A DNA stretch of 64,000 nt from Amylostereum areolatum (Eukaryota > Basidiomycota > Agaricomycetes > Russulales > Stereaceae), in assembly GCA_012932865.1 (NCBI GenBank), contig SAXG01000050.1:62001-126000 (forward strand). The letters are read 5' to 3'. This document shows positions 45,367 to 58,100 of the stretch, in pieces (positions within the stretch are counted from its first letter, which is position 1; each line of letters begins with the position of its first letter). A program made the position numbers and the translations under genes. Below the pieces are notes generated by a model. It did no database searches and was not told where the DNA came from. It worked only from the letters and a program-made list of their open reading frames with translations.

Positions 45367-46064
45367 ATGATCTTTCTCAACGGCCACCAGCCCCAACACA
45401 CCCTCTTTGACCCAACGCACCCATTTGCCTCTATTCCGTCCAAACTACGGACCACGACCGCCCCGCGCTTCGCCGCGCCTGCCCTTACCGTCCGCGCCTT
45501 CCCCAAAGCATTTCTCTCCAAACCGGAAATCCCCTTCCCCTCGCCGCCGTACAAAACCACGCCTTACCCCGAGGAGCGGCACACAGAATCGAGGAAGGTG
45601 GACATGTCGTTCGTGACAATTGCGTACGAGCGGCAGATCGTGCTGAGCGACGTGCTACGGACGAGGGTGAAAAGGCGGCTGAAGGAGGCTGTGAGGCTGA
45701 TCGTGACGCGGGGCGCAAGGATGGAGCAGAGAACGGTGAGGGGGAAAGAGGAGAAGCATGTCGTGTTCGATGATGCGGATTCAGGGGCCGATAGGTGGAT
45801 TATACCAGGTGAGTTGGCGTCCTTCCTCCCTCTAATCATGGGTGTTGACTGTACGCAGACTGGACGTATGTCTTTCAGACCACAAACGAGCTTCATGTCA
45901 TGTCTCAGGCTGAAGTAGTAGGTCTCGTCCGAGAGGCGCTGGATGAGATGAAAAGGCAAGCGGCCACCGTCACGAAGAAATGGGATAGCATCACCCGGAA
46001 GGACCATGTGAATTGTTTTACCTTTTCGCGTCCCAGTCCTATTCATGGGAATCATAGAGCCTAG
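45367..46064 (+). CDS. Small basic protein of unknown function (215 aa)
   Basis: Two exons, 45367-45808 and 45859-46064, with a 50-bp GT-AG intron; the join is in phase and gives exactly 216 codons. The N-terminus is Pro/Ala-rich with many hydroxylated and basic residues (APRFAAPALTVRAFPKAFLS), possibly a mitochondrial presequence. The core is basic and helical (VTIAYERQIVLSDVLRTRVK, RRLKEAVRLIVTRGAR). The second exon adds WTYVFQTTNELHVMSQAEVV. I recognise no family, but the length, clean splice and composition support a real gene. Confidence 0.7.
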
Positions 46065-46802
46065 CCTCGAACTCAAACGGAGCTGAACGCAATGCTCGCA
46101 AGGGGTGGCCACAGCAGGCGAGGGTTTTCTGTCGCTCTCCTCAAAGATTTCGAATCCCACTGACTGGCTTGTCAACGTTCAACAGCGAGGCACTGGGAGT
46201 CAATCTGGTCCCGAGCTACTCAAGCGCGAGCGCTTTAAACCTCTGACTCTCCCGGCTACTTCTGTGAACGTAGGTAGACCATCTCACCGCGGAAACAATA
46301 GCGCGAAGGAACCAGCGCGGCGGACCGTGCTGCTTTCCGTCGTAAATACTCAGGCTTAGTGCAGGCCAGGCCTCAGGGGATATTCTTGCAGTCTTTATCG
46401 TTTTCAAAGGGCAGGATATGCAATCCGGATAGACTTGCCTCCTCAGGCCTCAGGCCTCAAGTCCTCAAGCTCAAGTTCAAACACTGAGGACGATACGGGG
46501 CCCGTGGTCCTCGAACGGCAGGAATGTCGCGCGAAAGCTTGGCATATGGTCCACTGTGGATCTATCTTATGTACATATAATAGCAGTAGATTCGTTATTG
46601 TTGTGTTCCGATCTTGTCGTATAAGTGCAGCGGATCGTCTATTGTGAAGCAAGAACAATGCAAGCTCAACGCATTGTGACGCTCGGTCATGACGGCATTG
46701 GTCGGAGGGTGAAAACCCGGCAAACGCCTAACTGTCGACTCGAAATCCCCTGATCAACTCTTCTGTTCCTACCACCATTAGCCATCCGCACACTTTCCGG
46801 TA
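46065..46802. other. Intergenic region
   Basis: 738 bp without a gene. A short CCTCAGG tandem stretch is at 46438-46475. Confidence 0.5.
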
Positions 46803-48700
46803 TGCACGCAAGCCACGCAGCATTTTCTATTGCTAGTAACGACGACATCACAGACCATAGAAAACCCTCCAAGCGAATCAAGATGGACGTCGACAGTGAA
46901 CACGCAGGACGTAGTGACGTCTTCAACACTACCTGAGTGAGCAGCACGCTTACCCTTCTATTCTCTTCGCTGACCTCCACTTCAATATCAACTCTAGGCC
47001 AGGAAGATCTTTTTGGTGGACTTTTTCTCGAGCACACATCTCCCAGACTGATCGCATCCTCGATTCTGGTCAAGCTGCCATTAAGCGGGCGGGCCTTTCC
47101 GAGTCTCTCGATGTCGAAGTCGCCGATCTCACCCAACTCTTACTCGATGTCAAGAGACGCAAGAACCTCTGCACACCTGTCAACCGTATCCCACCCGAAC
47201 TTTTGCGCCATACATTCTCCATTGTCACCGCTGCGTGTCCGGCTAAACTCAAATCGCGCGGTGGAGACCTCGGCTGGATCGTGCTTGCACACGTATGTCA
47301 GTACTGGCGACAGGTCATTCTTGACAGCGCAGATCTTTGGGCACAAATTGTCTGCGAATTTCCCGTTGCTCGCGACGAGATCTTCACAAGAGCCAAGGCG
47401 GCCCCGCTTCATCTCAACCTGGGAAGGGACTCCGCGATGGCGTCCAACGAAGAATTCAACCAGGCGTTTGCAAGGAGGCACCTGCACCGCGTCAAAGTGC
47501 TTTCGTTGTGTTTGCCACAGAAGGCCTGGCCGGCGTTTGCTGAGACACTCGCGTCTAGCGAGTGGGGTTGGTTAGAGAAGCTCGATATCGACCTCAAGGA
47601 ACGGCACCCCGCGCCGTTCCGCACCCTGCGGCCCGTCAATGCGCCGTCGCTCTATTATCTCAAGATGCGCAACTGCTCTATCCCTTTTACGACTCCCAAT
47701 CTTACCCATCTCGACTTCACCCTCGACGGTGGCGAGGAGGAATCCCTGCCCACGCCAGACGAACTTATCATGATGCTCAATCAATGCCGCGGCTTAGGAA
47801 ACCCTCCGTTTGTGGAAAACCGTTCCAGACATGACCCAACGACGCGACAAGCGCCTCTACGCTACCCTGCCGTATCTGTCCAAGCTCACCCTGTGTTCAT
47901 CTCCCCAACGCATCGAAGCTTTGGTAGCTCAAATGATCTTCCCTAACTGGACGCATATAACTCTCGACCTAAACTATATCAAGGACGCCTTTCCGTCGCC
48001 CGAAACTGACCCAAAGGACGCAGACAAGATTACGCTTGAACAGGGAATCTCGACCGTCGAAACAATTCGGAAACGCGTAGAGTTGTACGGGTACGATGCA
48101 GGGTTCGTCCCCGACGCCACCGGAATGATCCTTCATCCATCCCGAGACAACCGATTCGCCTTTTTTGACGATGACGAGCCCGACGACGCATTCCTGGATG
48201 TTACGATGCATAAAACCGGCCGCGCAGAAACAGAAAGCCTTGTAGACTTGTGCCGCACACTCCATGCGCGCTTCAACTTGTCTGGTATCACCAGGGCGAC
48301 AATCGGCTCCCGATACGAAAGCGAGGAAGACTGGAAAGAAATCTATCTCCTTTTCCCGAACATCGTTGATCTCAAGGTCGACGAGTTCGGAAACCATTCA
48401 AGCCATCCCGGCAATCGAAATTCTCGAACCGTCTCCTCCCCCGGTACGATGGAGGCTCGACGGGACTCCATCCTTGCAGAGCGAGCAAAAAGGCTTTTCC
48501 TCCCTTCCATTCCTTGCGGTGTCCCCCGATTTCATCCGTGTACTACCGACTCTAGGACGACAACAAACACGTCAATCGTCTGGAAAGCTACTAAAGGCGC
48601 GCGCGACCATCGGGGCGATGCAAAGTTGACATGCATTCAACGGATTCGACATTGGCAGGATCGTCTACAAGGAGCTTCCGTGTCTGGAAGATAGTCGTAG
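46803..48700 (+). CDS. F-box and leucine-rich-repeat-like protein
   Basis: Start MHASHAAFSIASNDDITDHR at 46803, a basic patch (KPSKRIKMD), then a GTGAGC donor near 46937. The second exon has QAAIKRAGLSESLDVEVADL and the F-box itself: NRIPPELLRHTFSIV ... LAHVCQYWRQVILDSADLWAQ. Irregular LRR-like sequence follows (LEKLDIDLKERHPAPFRTLR, NAPSLYYLKMRNCSIPF, NLTHLDFTLDGGEEESLPT). Agaricomycetes carry large families of such F-box proteins, presumed SCF ubiquitin-ligase adaptors. The frame changes near 48395 (EFG to ETIQAIPAIEILEP) and again near 48555 and 48593. The 3' end is therefore approximate and the copy may be decayed. Confidence 0.75.
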
Positions 48701-48961
48701 GTATCGAAGAGGTAAAAAATCGGGGGGTCGTTCGTTCAGGCAGTCACGAGGCTTCTTCTGTCGATCTTGGGAAGAGTCGTTCCGGAGGTGCACGAGTAGG
48801 GGATGGCTGTAGGCTGAAGGTCCCCTTACCCAAGAGTGTGTCTCTTCTGAGTACGAATGGATCGTGGTAGAGTGACGGAGAGACGAGGAACGAACGATGA
48901 GGAGGCAAGCATAGCGGACTCGTACTACTGAAAGCTCGGGTAGACATTGCGATATCCAAAG
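48701..48961. other. Intergenic region between convergent genes
   Basis: 3' flanks of the F-box gene and pectinase 1. Nothing recognised. Confidence 0.35.
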
Positions 48962-50955
48962 TCACCGTGACCTGTGTTCGTGCTGCATAGTCGATGGGAA
49001 CAACGACGCGCCGCATCGTTTTGGGTATATATCCCTTTGCATACATGTATAACACTCGATAACTGAGATTCCCCAGCAAACATCCGACAAGAACATCCAC
49101 CCCCTGCCATGCCATATGTGAGCGTCGATCCAATTGCTGAATCCGGTAATCCCGCTGTAGTTAATCGTTCCCGCCGTCCCGCCTGTCACCGTAAGCGCGG
49201 ACCAGTCCCAAGCGCCTACATGACTGCTGCTTTACTACATACGCTTGGCCACGCATGCACGAAAATCACTCGCCAGTGCATGATCCTGAACCACAGTTGA
49301 CCGCAACGCGCTCCGCGCCAGAGGCGACTGCGATGTTGTTCTCAGTGCCGATGAAGCTGATACCCTGGGCGTTGGACATCGAATGTCAATCGCAACGACA
49401 AGGGTAAAGAGGCTCGAGAGGGAACTTACAGAGAGCAGCGACTCCATTTCCCGGCGTGCCGAGGGTATCGGGGTAGCTCTGCGGCATAGTCAGTCGTTCT
49501 GAGGATATGGAGGCGATAGCTGGGCAACATTCCTGGTCGATGATGATACCGAAACGACGCATGCCCGTGGCGGTGTTGCCAGAGTAAGTTACAGTGGTGA
49601 CTGACGCGTCCGTTGCATCTGACCGGGTCTTGATACGAAGCGCCTGGTCGCTGGGCATGAGACGCTATCAGACAACCGAGGAAAAGACAAGGTTGAGGTA
49701 AATGGAACGCAACTTGTCGGTGATGGTGTTGTCGGAAATCGTGATCTTCGAGACGGCCGCACCACTCGAAATCGAGCCCTGTTATTAAAACAACGCGAAG
49801 GAGTTCAAACGAAAGAGGACTGTAGGTGAGCTTAGCGACGAACGATGGAAATGCCGTGCCCGCCGGTGCAGCTGTTGCCTGTAAAAGCGATGTTGTCGCC
49901 GTTGTTGATGGCCAGACAGTCGTCCTGATTATGAATGGTGCTGCAGGTGGTCTGAGTTGGCGTTAGCTGGGCATAGTCATTTGCGAACCTAGTCCCGAAT
50001 TGTCAGGTGCTCAGAGCTGACGTCGAACCCGTCAGTGTTGTGTCCGGCAGAGGCGGTCCCACTCTTGCTGTTGGGCGCGTCTCCCGCGGCTGTTGGATTG
50101 AAAATCAGATTCTGTTCTGTTTATCATGGGCTTGGGAACAGGTAGACGCACAGTTATCGATGACGAGATGCGACATCGTGAGCGGTGCGGGGTTTGACAC
50201 GCTGTATACTCGGGCGGGCGAGTTCAGGACGCCGACATTCGTGAACGTACCCGACATCTTGATCCTAGAAGGCGCGTATCATGAGCATGGGAAGTAAACC
50301 TTGTAGGTTCCCGCTCACTTCATCATAGGGTCAGGCTTGGTGACGCCCCCATTGATACCCTGGCCGTCCTATGCTAGCAGGAGGTTGTCAGAATACGAAC
50401 TGAAGCATGACGCGCGCGTGAGGGCTAAGATACCCAGTAGAACGCTCCGTTGCCGTTGAACTGGAACCCGGCTCCGTCAACTGTACAAGGCGGTCACGAG
50501 GGTGTCGTATATGCGGTAAATATCGGTAGACTTACAGTTGATGTTAGTTCCGCTGAAGGCGCAGGTGCCAGTGAGCATCCAATATCCAAGGATGAAGCGG
50601 TCGTGAGTGGTCCACAAGAACCGGTGCTCACCTGACTTGGAAAAGCGGCCCCGCCCAGTTCGACGTGCCAAAGGTAACGTCACCCTCTACCAGGAAAAGT
50701 CAATCACGAGCAAGTTATAAAACCAAAAGCCAAAAATCACGGACTCATAGTGACCGTTGTGCTGTCCAGCAGGTCTAGATTGAACGTCTCGCCAGCAGGA
50801 ACGGTGAACGCGTTGATGACGATGGTCGTGCACGCCACCGCGGCAGCAACGTCGCTGATCGAGCTGATGGTGCCAGTACAATCGCTAGCTGCCGGTGCAG
50901 CAAAAGCGCAGGAAGAAATCGTACAGAGCGTGAGGAGAATCCTGGAACCGCGCAT
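48962..50955 (-). CDS. Secreted endopolygalacturonase (GH28), tandem copy 1
   Basis: It hydrolyses alpha-1,4-galacturonan in pectin. Start [20 protein letters not shown] at 50955 is a signal peptide, followed by [20 protein letters not shown]. Many short introns are present. Conserved GH28 sites are visible: [10 protein letters not shown] near 50035, the catalytic Asp pair in NQDDCLAIN near 49920, GGHGIS near 49860 and RIK near 49630. The family C-terminus DWSALTV ... GITGFSN lies at 49135-49200, where a stop is expected. Instead AAT TGG continues the frame for about 50 residues to a stop at 48962, an apparent stop-loss. The next pectinase gene lies upstream in the same orientation. Confidence 0.88.
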
Positions 50956-51681
50956 TGTAGTACTCCAGAAGATTTAGACCAAGGAGAGGATGGATAGACC
51001 ATCGTCAGCCTGCAGACGCGTTTTATACCAAATATCATGCAGCGGCGAACACGAGCCGGTTGTCGCACACGCACACACGAAGGGTAGGTGATCATCCACG
51101 AGCAGGCGATGTTGCGCGTACGACTGACCAGAATTTTCCGGGACGTTTCCGCGCTCCCGTCACCCGACGACCACTCGTGCCAACGGTTGTCCAGCCCAAA
51201 GGACGCGCCGCACAGACCATGAGTTCTTCCGAAATGACGTGCCTGTTTATGCCCGGTAAATGAACCAGGGTAGAGATAAAGTGTGAGAGGAAGAGAGCTC
51301 GGAGGAGAAACGTACCGCGTGAGCCGTGGCGTTGCTGCATGGCGGTGGGGTACACGGCAGTTATATGCGAGTTGCTGCGAGCCTGGAGGACGACAACACA
51401 GTCGGGCCGACGGGATACAAGGGTTCCGCTCGGAGAAATTAGACTGCATCGGACGCGTTCTCCACGACAAAAGATTCGGTACACTACACCTTGCTGAGAT
51501 CCCAATCATGCGCGTAGTATGGCTATGGATAGCTCATGCATTTCACCCCTCATTTTCACACAGAACTTCCGATGATGAAGCAAGACTGAATGGTTTTCCA
51601 AGTCAATATCCAACAGAGAAGACAAACGCACAGCAAAATCCCCGAGGAAATGACCTTATACTTGCAATGTTTCTCTCTCTC
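50956..51681. promoter_or_regulatory. Promoter region of pectinase copy 1
   Basis: 726 bp between the tandem genes. No gene is seen; it probably holds the 3' flank of copy 2 and the promoter of copy 1. Confidence 0.4.
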
Positions 51682-53561
51682 TCACTGGCTGAAGCCGGTA
51701 ATGCCGTCAAAGTTGATGTCGCCGGCATCACCCCCAGAAACGGAAAGAGCGGACCAGTCCCAGGTGCCTACATAGTAGTAAGGCGATCAGGTTCGTTCGG
51801 GATCCCTGAGAGAGAGGAAAAGCATGTACCAGAGCATGACGAAGAGCCGCAGTTGACGGCAACACGCTGAGCGTCAGAGTTAACAGTGAACGAGTTCTCG
51901 CTCCCAACGAAGTTGACATCCTTTAGGATAAATGACGTGAGAGACTGTTGCGACGGGAGTAAAATGTTACTGACAGAGAGTTTCACGCCGTTTCCGGGTG
52001 TGCCGAGGGTATCGGGGTAGCTCTGGAATCCCCCCTGCGATGAGACCACGGATCTGCGAGGCCAGGAAAGTCACATACCTGGTCGATGAGAACACCGAAC
52101 TGACGCAAGCCAGAAGCCGTGTTTCCGGAGTAGGTGATGTTCGTCACGGTGGAGCCCGAAGCGGACGCATCCGTCTTGATGCGGATCGCCTGGTCACTTT
52201 GATAATATGACGACACGCCGACGGACGTTAGTTGCTCTTTAGTGTTAGCATGCAGAGAAGTGCACATACTTGTCAACGACATTGTTGTTCGTGACGACAA
52301 TACCAGAGACAGTGACGTCGCTCGACACAGAGCCCTGCCGATCCATTATCGATCGATCGACTCGAAGTGATAGACGATGAAGAACTCACGATGGAGATTC
52401 CGTGACCGCCGGAGCAGGTATTCCCAGTGAATACGATGTTCGTACCTCGGTTGATTGCGAGACAGTCGTCTTGGTTCATGATCGTGCTGCGATTATAGTT
52501 AGATAACATAAGAAACGAGACGCTGGCATGATGCACTGACCTGTCCTCGATGGTGAGGTCGTTCGTGCTACAGTCAAAACCATCAGTGTTATGACCCGCC
52601 GCGTCGCCGTCGCTTTTGCTGTTAGGGGCGTCCCCCGCCGCTGTCGTCAGGGATTGTTGTAAGTATAGAAACCCTAAAGCAGGCAATTATGTTTGTATGA
52701 GAAAACGTACAGTTGTCAATGGTGAGACGCGACATCACGAGGGGACCAGGGTTAGACACGCTGTACACGCGCGCGGGGGAATTGAGGACTTCCATATCCT
52801 ACGGTAAATTTTCAGCCATACTGATAAGCAGTTCGGGGGGCACAATCCTTGCCGTCCAGGTCCCGGAGATTTCGATCCTATAAAACGGAACGCGTGAGGA
52901 TGGGAAGATCAGCGGACAACTACTACTACCAGACGAAACACGATTTACTTCATCATGGGGTCCGGTTTGGTGACACCGCCGTTGATTCCTTGTCCATCCT
53001 GTGGGCGAAGGAAAGTCAGGATCCGCATGAATAGTTAAAAATAACAAACTTACCCAATAGAAGGGGCCGTTTCCGTCAAACGTGTGGCCAGCTCCGTCGA
53101 CTATATGCGTCAATGCAAGGTTCAGCAACTCGATCGCCTCCGCCACATGGACCACACTGACAGGTGATATCATCGCCTCTGAGCAGATACATGGGTGTTA
53201 ATTTGGTACTAAAGCTAGAAACGTACGGCTTACTTGATCTCGAAGAGGGGGCCGTCCCAGTTTAGTTCGCCGAAGGTAACGTCGCCAGCTGATAGCCTGG
53301 TAAGCTTGCCGAATCGCACTGCATCATGAGAAAAAACACACCCATGGTGACGGCCGTGCCGTCCGCGAGGTCTAGGGAAAAGGTGGACCCAGCAGGGACC
53401 GTGAACGAGTTGATGACGATCGTTGTGCACTCCTCCGCACTGTCGACATCGTCGAGCGACGAGATAGTGCCAGTGCAGTCCTTGCCGGCAGTTGCGGCAT
53501 AGACTCCCGAGAGAATAGCGACGAGCGTGCACAAAGAGAGGAGCTGTTGAGAGTACCGCAT
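51682..53561 (-). CDS. Secreted endopolygalacturonase (GH28), tandem copy 2
   Basis: Paralogue of the gene at 48962-50955, with the same intron-rich layout. Start [20 protein letters not shown] at 53561 is the signal peptide; a longer in-frame Met upstream is rejected because it would bury it. Then follow [38 protein letters not shown] and [16 protein letters not shown] (across an intron). [17 protein letters not shown] is at about 52570, [18 protein letters not shown] at about 52460, and GGHGISI and QAIRIKTD at about 52175. The C-terminus is [20 protein letters not shown], closing with the normal family end GFSQ and a stop at 51682-51684. No frame break is seen, so it should be active. Confidence 0.92.
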
Positions 53562-55171
53562 TTTATTGAGGGAAAGCCAACTTTCGGAGGTGAGATGATC
53601 ACTGGGATGAGGATGTGAGCGTTCCAACCCTCTTTTTATACGAAGCAAATTGTAACCTTGGACATTATTGGACGCGATACAGGATGACGTCCTTGACACC
53701 ACGGCCACGCAGAGGCCATAATGTGTGTGAGCCTCGCCGACCAGTCGAGCACCACTGTCGTTGGGGTATTAAGACCGAGGTTATGAACAGAGCAGCTCTT
53801 CCAATATGATTGGCCGGACATATTTAGGGCAGGTATGATCGCCATGTGACGTCCTTGAGAAGGAAAGTGGATCCTTCTGTGAGAGAAAGGTGCTCGTGGC
53901 GTCTCCAGTAAAGCAGACATCAAGGTGAAGCATGGAGGGAGACGTGAGAGGGAGCAGTACCGCGGACCGCCGGGACGAGGCGAACGGGTGGATAAAGATA
54001 ACGTACCTATGAGCTATTCGCCGTGCGTTCTCGTGTCTATGCTAACGTCTCGAAGTATGTCCGAATCTTCCTGTGTACTCCCCGTCGTGACTCAACGTTC
54101 GTCGAAGCCATGGGACCGGCGTTTGCGATTGGCGGGCTAATCTTGCTGGCGGCCCGTCCAGAACTGTGGAGAGGTTCGGAAGGGACGGATATATGTTTGG
54201 AGGCCTCCAAGCTTCGCCGTCACTTTGGGCGAACCCTAACTTCCTGTATGGTCGGTGGCATATAATGAATCCTCGGCGGCTCTTTCCACGATACATAGCG
54301 GACTTGAAACAGCATCGGGGCGTTCGCTATCTGGGCGTCTAGTGGATATGCCGAACATACACCAACCTTCGAATGAGGACGCGAGTGTGCAACTGGCGGT
54401 TGATTCGGATATTGTAGCGGCTCAGAGTAGCTTGACACCGTCAGCACAACGGTGGCACCGATCATACATACATCTTGTGATGAAAAATTCTTCAAGCATT
54501 GCATATGGCATGTACCGATGGACCTATAATGGACGTCGCAATTTGCTCCGCAGGCAAGATGCTAGGGGCCAACATTACGACAGTAAGCCTAAATCCGAAG
54601 AGGCTGTAGACCATGTGCAGTGACTGTAGGTGACTGTATGGCCGGCGGACTCGGAGTCCCCTGTCTCAGTGTCGAGTCGGAATGAAGAAGGAAAGGTATT
54701 TGCGGCTTCCACCGGTCTTTTGTACAGTTTTTTGTTCAAGCAACAGCGTACGAATGCCGTCCTGGAAAAATGGATCTTCAGCTAGGCTTCTGAAAGATAG
54801 ATACCAGAATTGGTCGGAAAGCGAGCGGGGCGGCGACTCGACTCTCGAGTGAAGGTGCCGCCCATTTTGGAGTCGGGAACCGGGGAACGCGTGGGAAAAA
54901 GAGACGAAACGGTGAACTTGAATTGGAATCGCGGAGCGCGCTCTCCTGGCGTTCTCCAACCTGAGCTGTACCAGGGCTCACCGCCGGTCTCAACATCATT
55001 ATGGTTTCGCTAGACTCGCATCACCTTCGTGGCTCACGGCATATAAACATGACTCTCAATGTCATGGCTGTACCCCCACGAGAACCCCGGCCTTTTCTCT
55101 CTTTCCTTGCATTCGCTTTCACCCCGCGGGTAAAAACACTCGACGGTTAACCGCGTTATACCCCCTGGAAC
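53562..55171. other. Intergenic region between divergent genes
   Basis: 1.6 kb upstream of both pectinase copy 2 and the transporter. Open frames (for example plus 54255-54623) lack recognisable motifs. A CATATAAAC TATA-like box at 55038-55046 precedes the transporter start by about 125 bp. Confidence 0.45.
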
Positions 55172-58100
55172 ATGTCTACATCGGAGCAACGAGAGGATGG
55201 ACCGTCACAGGTGGCCGAGGACATACAATCAGCAACTAATGGGACGTCTGGCGAAGCGTTTGACTTCCGATCTGTCCTTCAAGAGTTGGTGCAGAAGTGC
55301 GTTTGGATGTCGAACATATCTATGCTCGCCATCGCTGATATTCGGATAGGCGCGAAACCGCTGGTATTCCCGCCAGGGAACTTGGTGTTCTTTTCCAAGA
55401 CCTTGCTGTCGCTGGCCTCAACACCTCCAGCAGCTACCAATCGACATTTGGCTCCGTCTTCGATCCCCGCACCGCACTCTCAGCGTGGTCTCGACTCCGG
55501 CATCCCCCCGTTCGCAACATTCTTCAGGGGTTCGAAGGACTGGTTCGTCCAGGAGAGATGCTCTGTGCGTTTCCCGCATCGTCCTTGTTCATGCTGCGCA
55601 ACTAACCATCAGTTGAGAAGTGGTTCTTGGAAGCCCTGGATCAGGATGCTCCACCCTCCTCAAGGTGCTCGCCAACCAACGCCACGAGTATCACTCTGTT
55701 CACGGAGAGGTTCTCTACGATTCCTTTTCACCGGCCGACGTCGAGGCCCACTTCCGTGGCGATGTCATCTATTCCCCAGAGGACGACGTTCATTTCCCGA
55801 CGCTGACCGTGGACCAAACGCTTGAATTCGCAACGGCTACACGGGCGCCTCACTCCCGCGCTTCAGAAGGAACGCTCTCTCCAAGCACGTTGGAGAGAGT
55901 TTTCGGGTTATCGCATGTCAAAGACACTATCGTGGGCGATGCGTCAATCAGAGGCATCTCCGGTGGTGAAAAGAAACGTGTGTCGATCAGTGAGGCGCTG
56001 GCGACGCGCCCCCTCATCGCTTCATGGGACAAGCGAGTACTGTTCCATTCCTCCCTAGACGCCGTAATGTTGACGATCGCTGTAGTTCCACGCGTGGCCT
56101 CGACTCTTCCACGTCACTGGAGTTCGTGCAAGCCCTGCGCGCTGCCACTGACACTATGCGACTAACCACTATCGTCTCCCTCTATCAGGCTGGGGAACCC
56201 TTGTACGAGGTGTTCGACAAGGTCTGTGTCGTCTACGAAGGAAGGATGGCATATTTTGGCCCCTCGTCGAAAGCGAAACAGTACTTCATCGATCTCGGGT
56301 ATCATCCCGTACCTCCAAGCCGCCAGACGACACCAGATTTTTTGGTGACAGGTACATGGCTGTTCATTCTCTCTGCTCTACTAAAGGCTTACATCATGTG
56401 CTAGTCACCGATCCAAAGGCTCGCGTCATCCGGCCGACGTATGAGCTTGTTGCTCCGCGTACTGCAGCCGAGTTTGCGGAGGGATTCCTAAGATCCGACA
56501 TCGCGAAGCAGAACAAGGAAGAGATAAGGAATTATCGACAGGAGCTCTCGAGGCATCCGGAGCTCGCCGCTGTATTCAAGCACAGTGTCGAGCAAGAACG
56601 AGGCGGCTACCGCTTGACGAATGGCGTCTACACCGTTTCCATCCTGGAGCAGACCAGCGCTATACTCAGGCGCCGTGTGCAGATCTTGAAGGGCGGTTAT
56701 AAACTCCAGACTATTCAACTACTGTAAGCATGTATCCCAACTGGTACCGTTTCTCTGCTCATCCATCCTTTAAGTCTCTTTATTCTACAAGGCATAATCA
56801 TGGGTACTATATTCTACCAGACACCCTCATCTACCTCAGCATATTTCTCTCGTGGAGGGGTCCTCTTCTTGTGAGTTGCACTCACGCGCGTGTAATGGAA
56901 TCGTCTTCGACTGACTGCGCCTACAGTGCACTTTTGTTTGCGGCTATCTCCTCCATGGCAGAGGTCCCTTCCTTGTTTATACAAAAGCCTATCGTACTTC
57001 GTCAATATCGGGCAGCGATGTATCACCCCTTCGTGGAGTCCGTCGCCCTGACCATCGTCGATCTTCCCGTCCAGTTCATCACGATGACGTTATTCTCCGT
57101 GGTAATATACTTCTTAGTCGGTCTGCAGACAAGTGCAGAGCAGTTCTTGTAAGTGACGCTTTGTTTTCTTTTTGCGCGCTGCTCAAGTTCGCGGCATCTT
57201 TCAGCATTTTCCTCCTCTTCGTAATGTCCATGGCTGTGGTCATGAAGACTTGGTTTCGAGCGGCGGCGACTGCTTTCACTAGCCCGGCTCCTGCTGTCGC
57301 TAGCGCTGGTCTTATCCTGCTCGTCATCGTTCTATACACCGGCTACGCCATCCCGCGGCCGACGATGATAGGCGCGTTGCGTTGGTTATCTTATATCAAC
57401 GTGAGCCATGTAGCCATTCTCCGATAGTTCACTGCTGACAGAACGACAGCCTGGAACGTATGGCTTCGAGGCAATCATGACAAACGAATTCCGCACGCTG
57501 AACGGGGTGTGCTCGTCCCTCGTCCCTTCGGGGCAGGGATATGAGAACGTGTCCTCGGCGAACCAGGTTTGTACAACCGTAGGTTCACAACCTGGCCGCA
57601 CAACCGTGAACGGAGACGCGTTCCTTGCGCTCTCCTACAAGTACGCCTACAGCCACGTTTGGCGAGTACGTGGCTTCCTTGCATCCGTGATATGCGTAGC
57701 TGACCAAAGCCATCGCACAGAACTTCGGCATCGTCGCAGCATTCTTCGTCGGGTTCTTCCTTGTGTTCCTCTTCTTTTCCGAATTCAATACCAAGGTCGC
57801 AGGGACGACGTCCGGACTGGTTTTCAAGCGCAACACCTACATTCCACCGAGCGAGGATGATAGACCCGAGGTGTCGGACGAAGAAAAAGGGCATGTAATA
57901 GCCCCGGCCACCCGACGGAGCTCGCAAACGCAGGTGGAGAAGGCAGCGTGGCAGGAGGAGCACGACGGCGACTTGGCGAGGTCGAAGGGAGTCTTCACAT
58001 GGAACAACCTAAGCTACACTGTACCGACTACAGGGGGGGAGAAAGTTCTCTTAAACAAGGTGTCAGGATACGTCGTTCCCGGGAAGCTGACGGCATTAAT

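Noticed and set aside
44184..45420. Several open frames on both strands between the lyase and the 45367 gene
   Set aside because: No splice-consistent extension, motif or composition supporting any of them.
54255..54623. Plus-strand open frame of 122 codons
   Set aside because: No recognisable domain, no splice partner; it lies in the long upstream space of two divergent genes.
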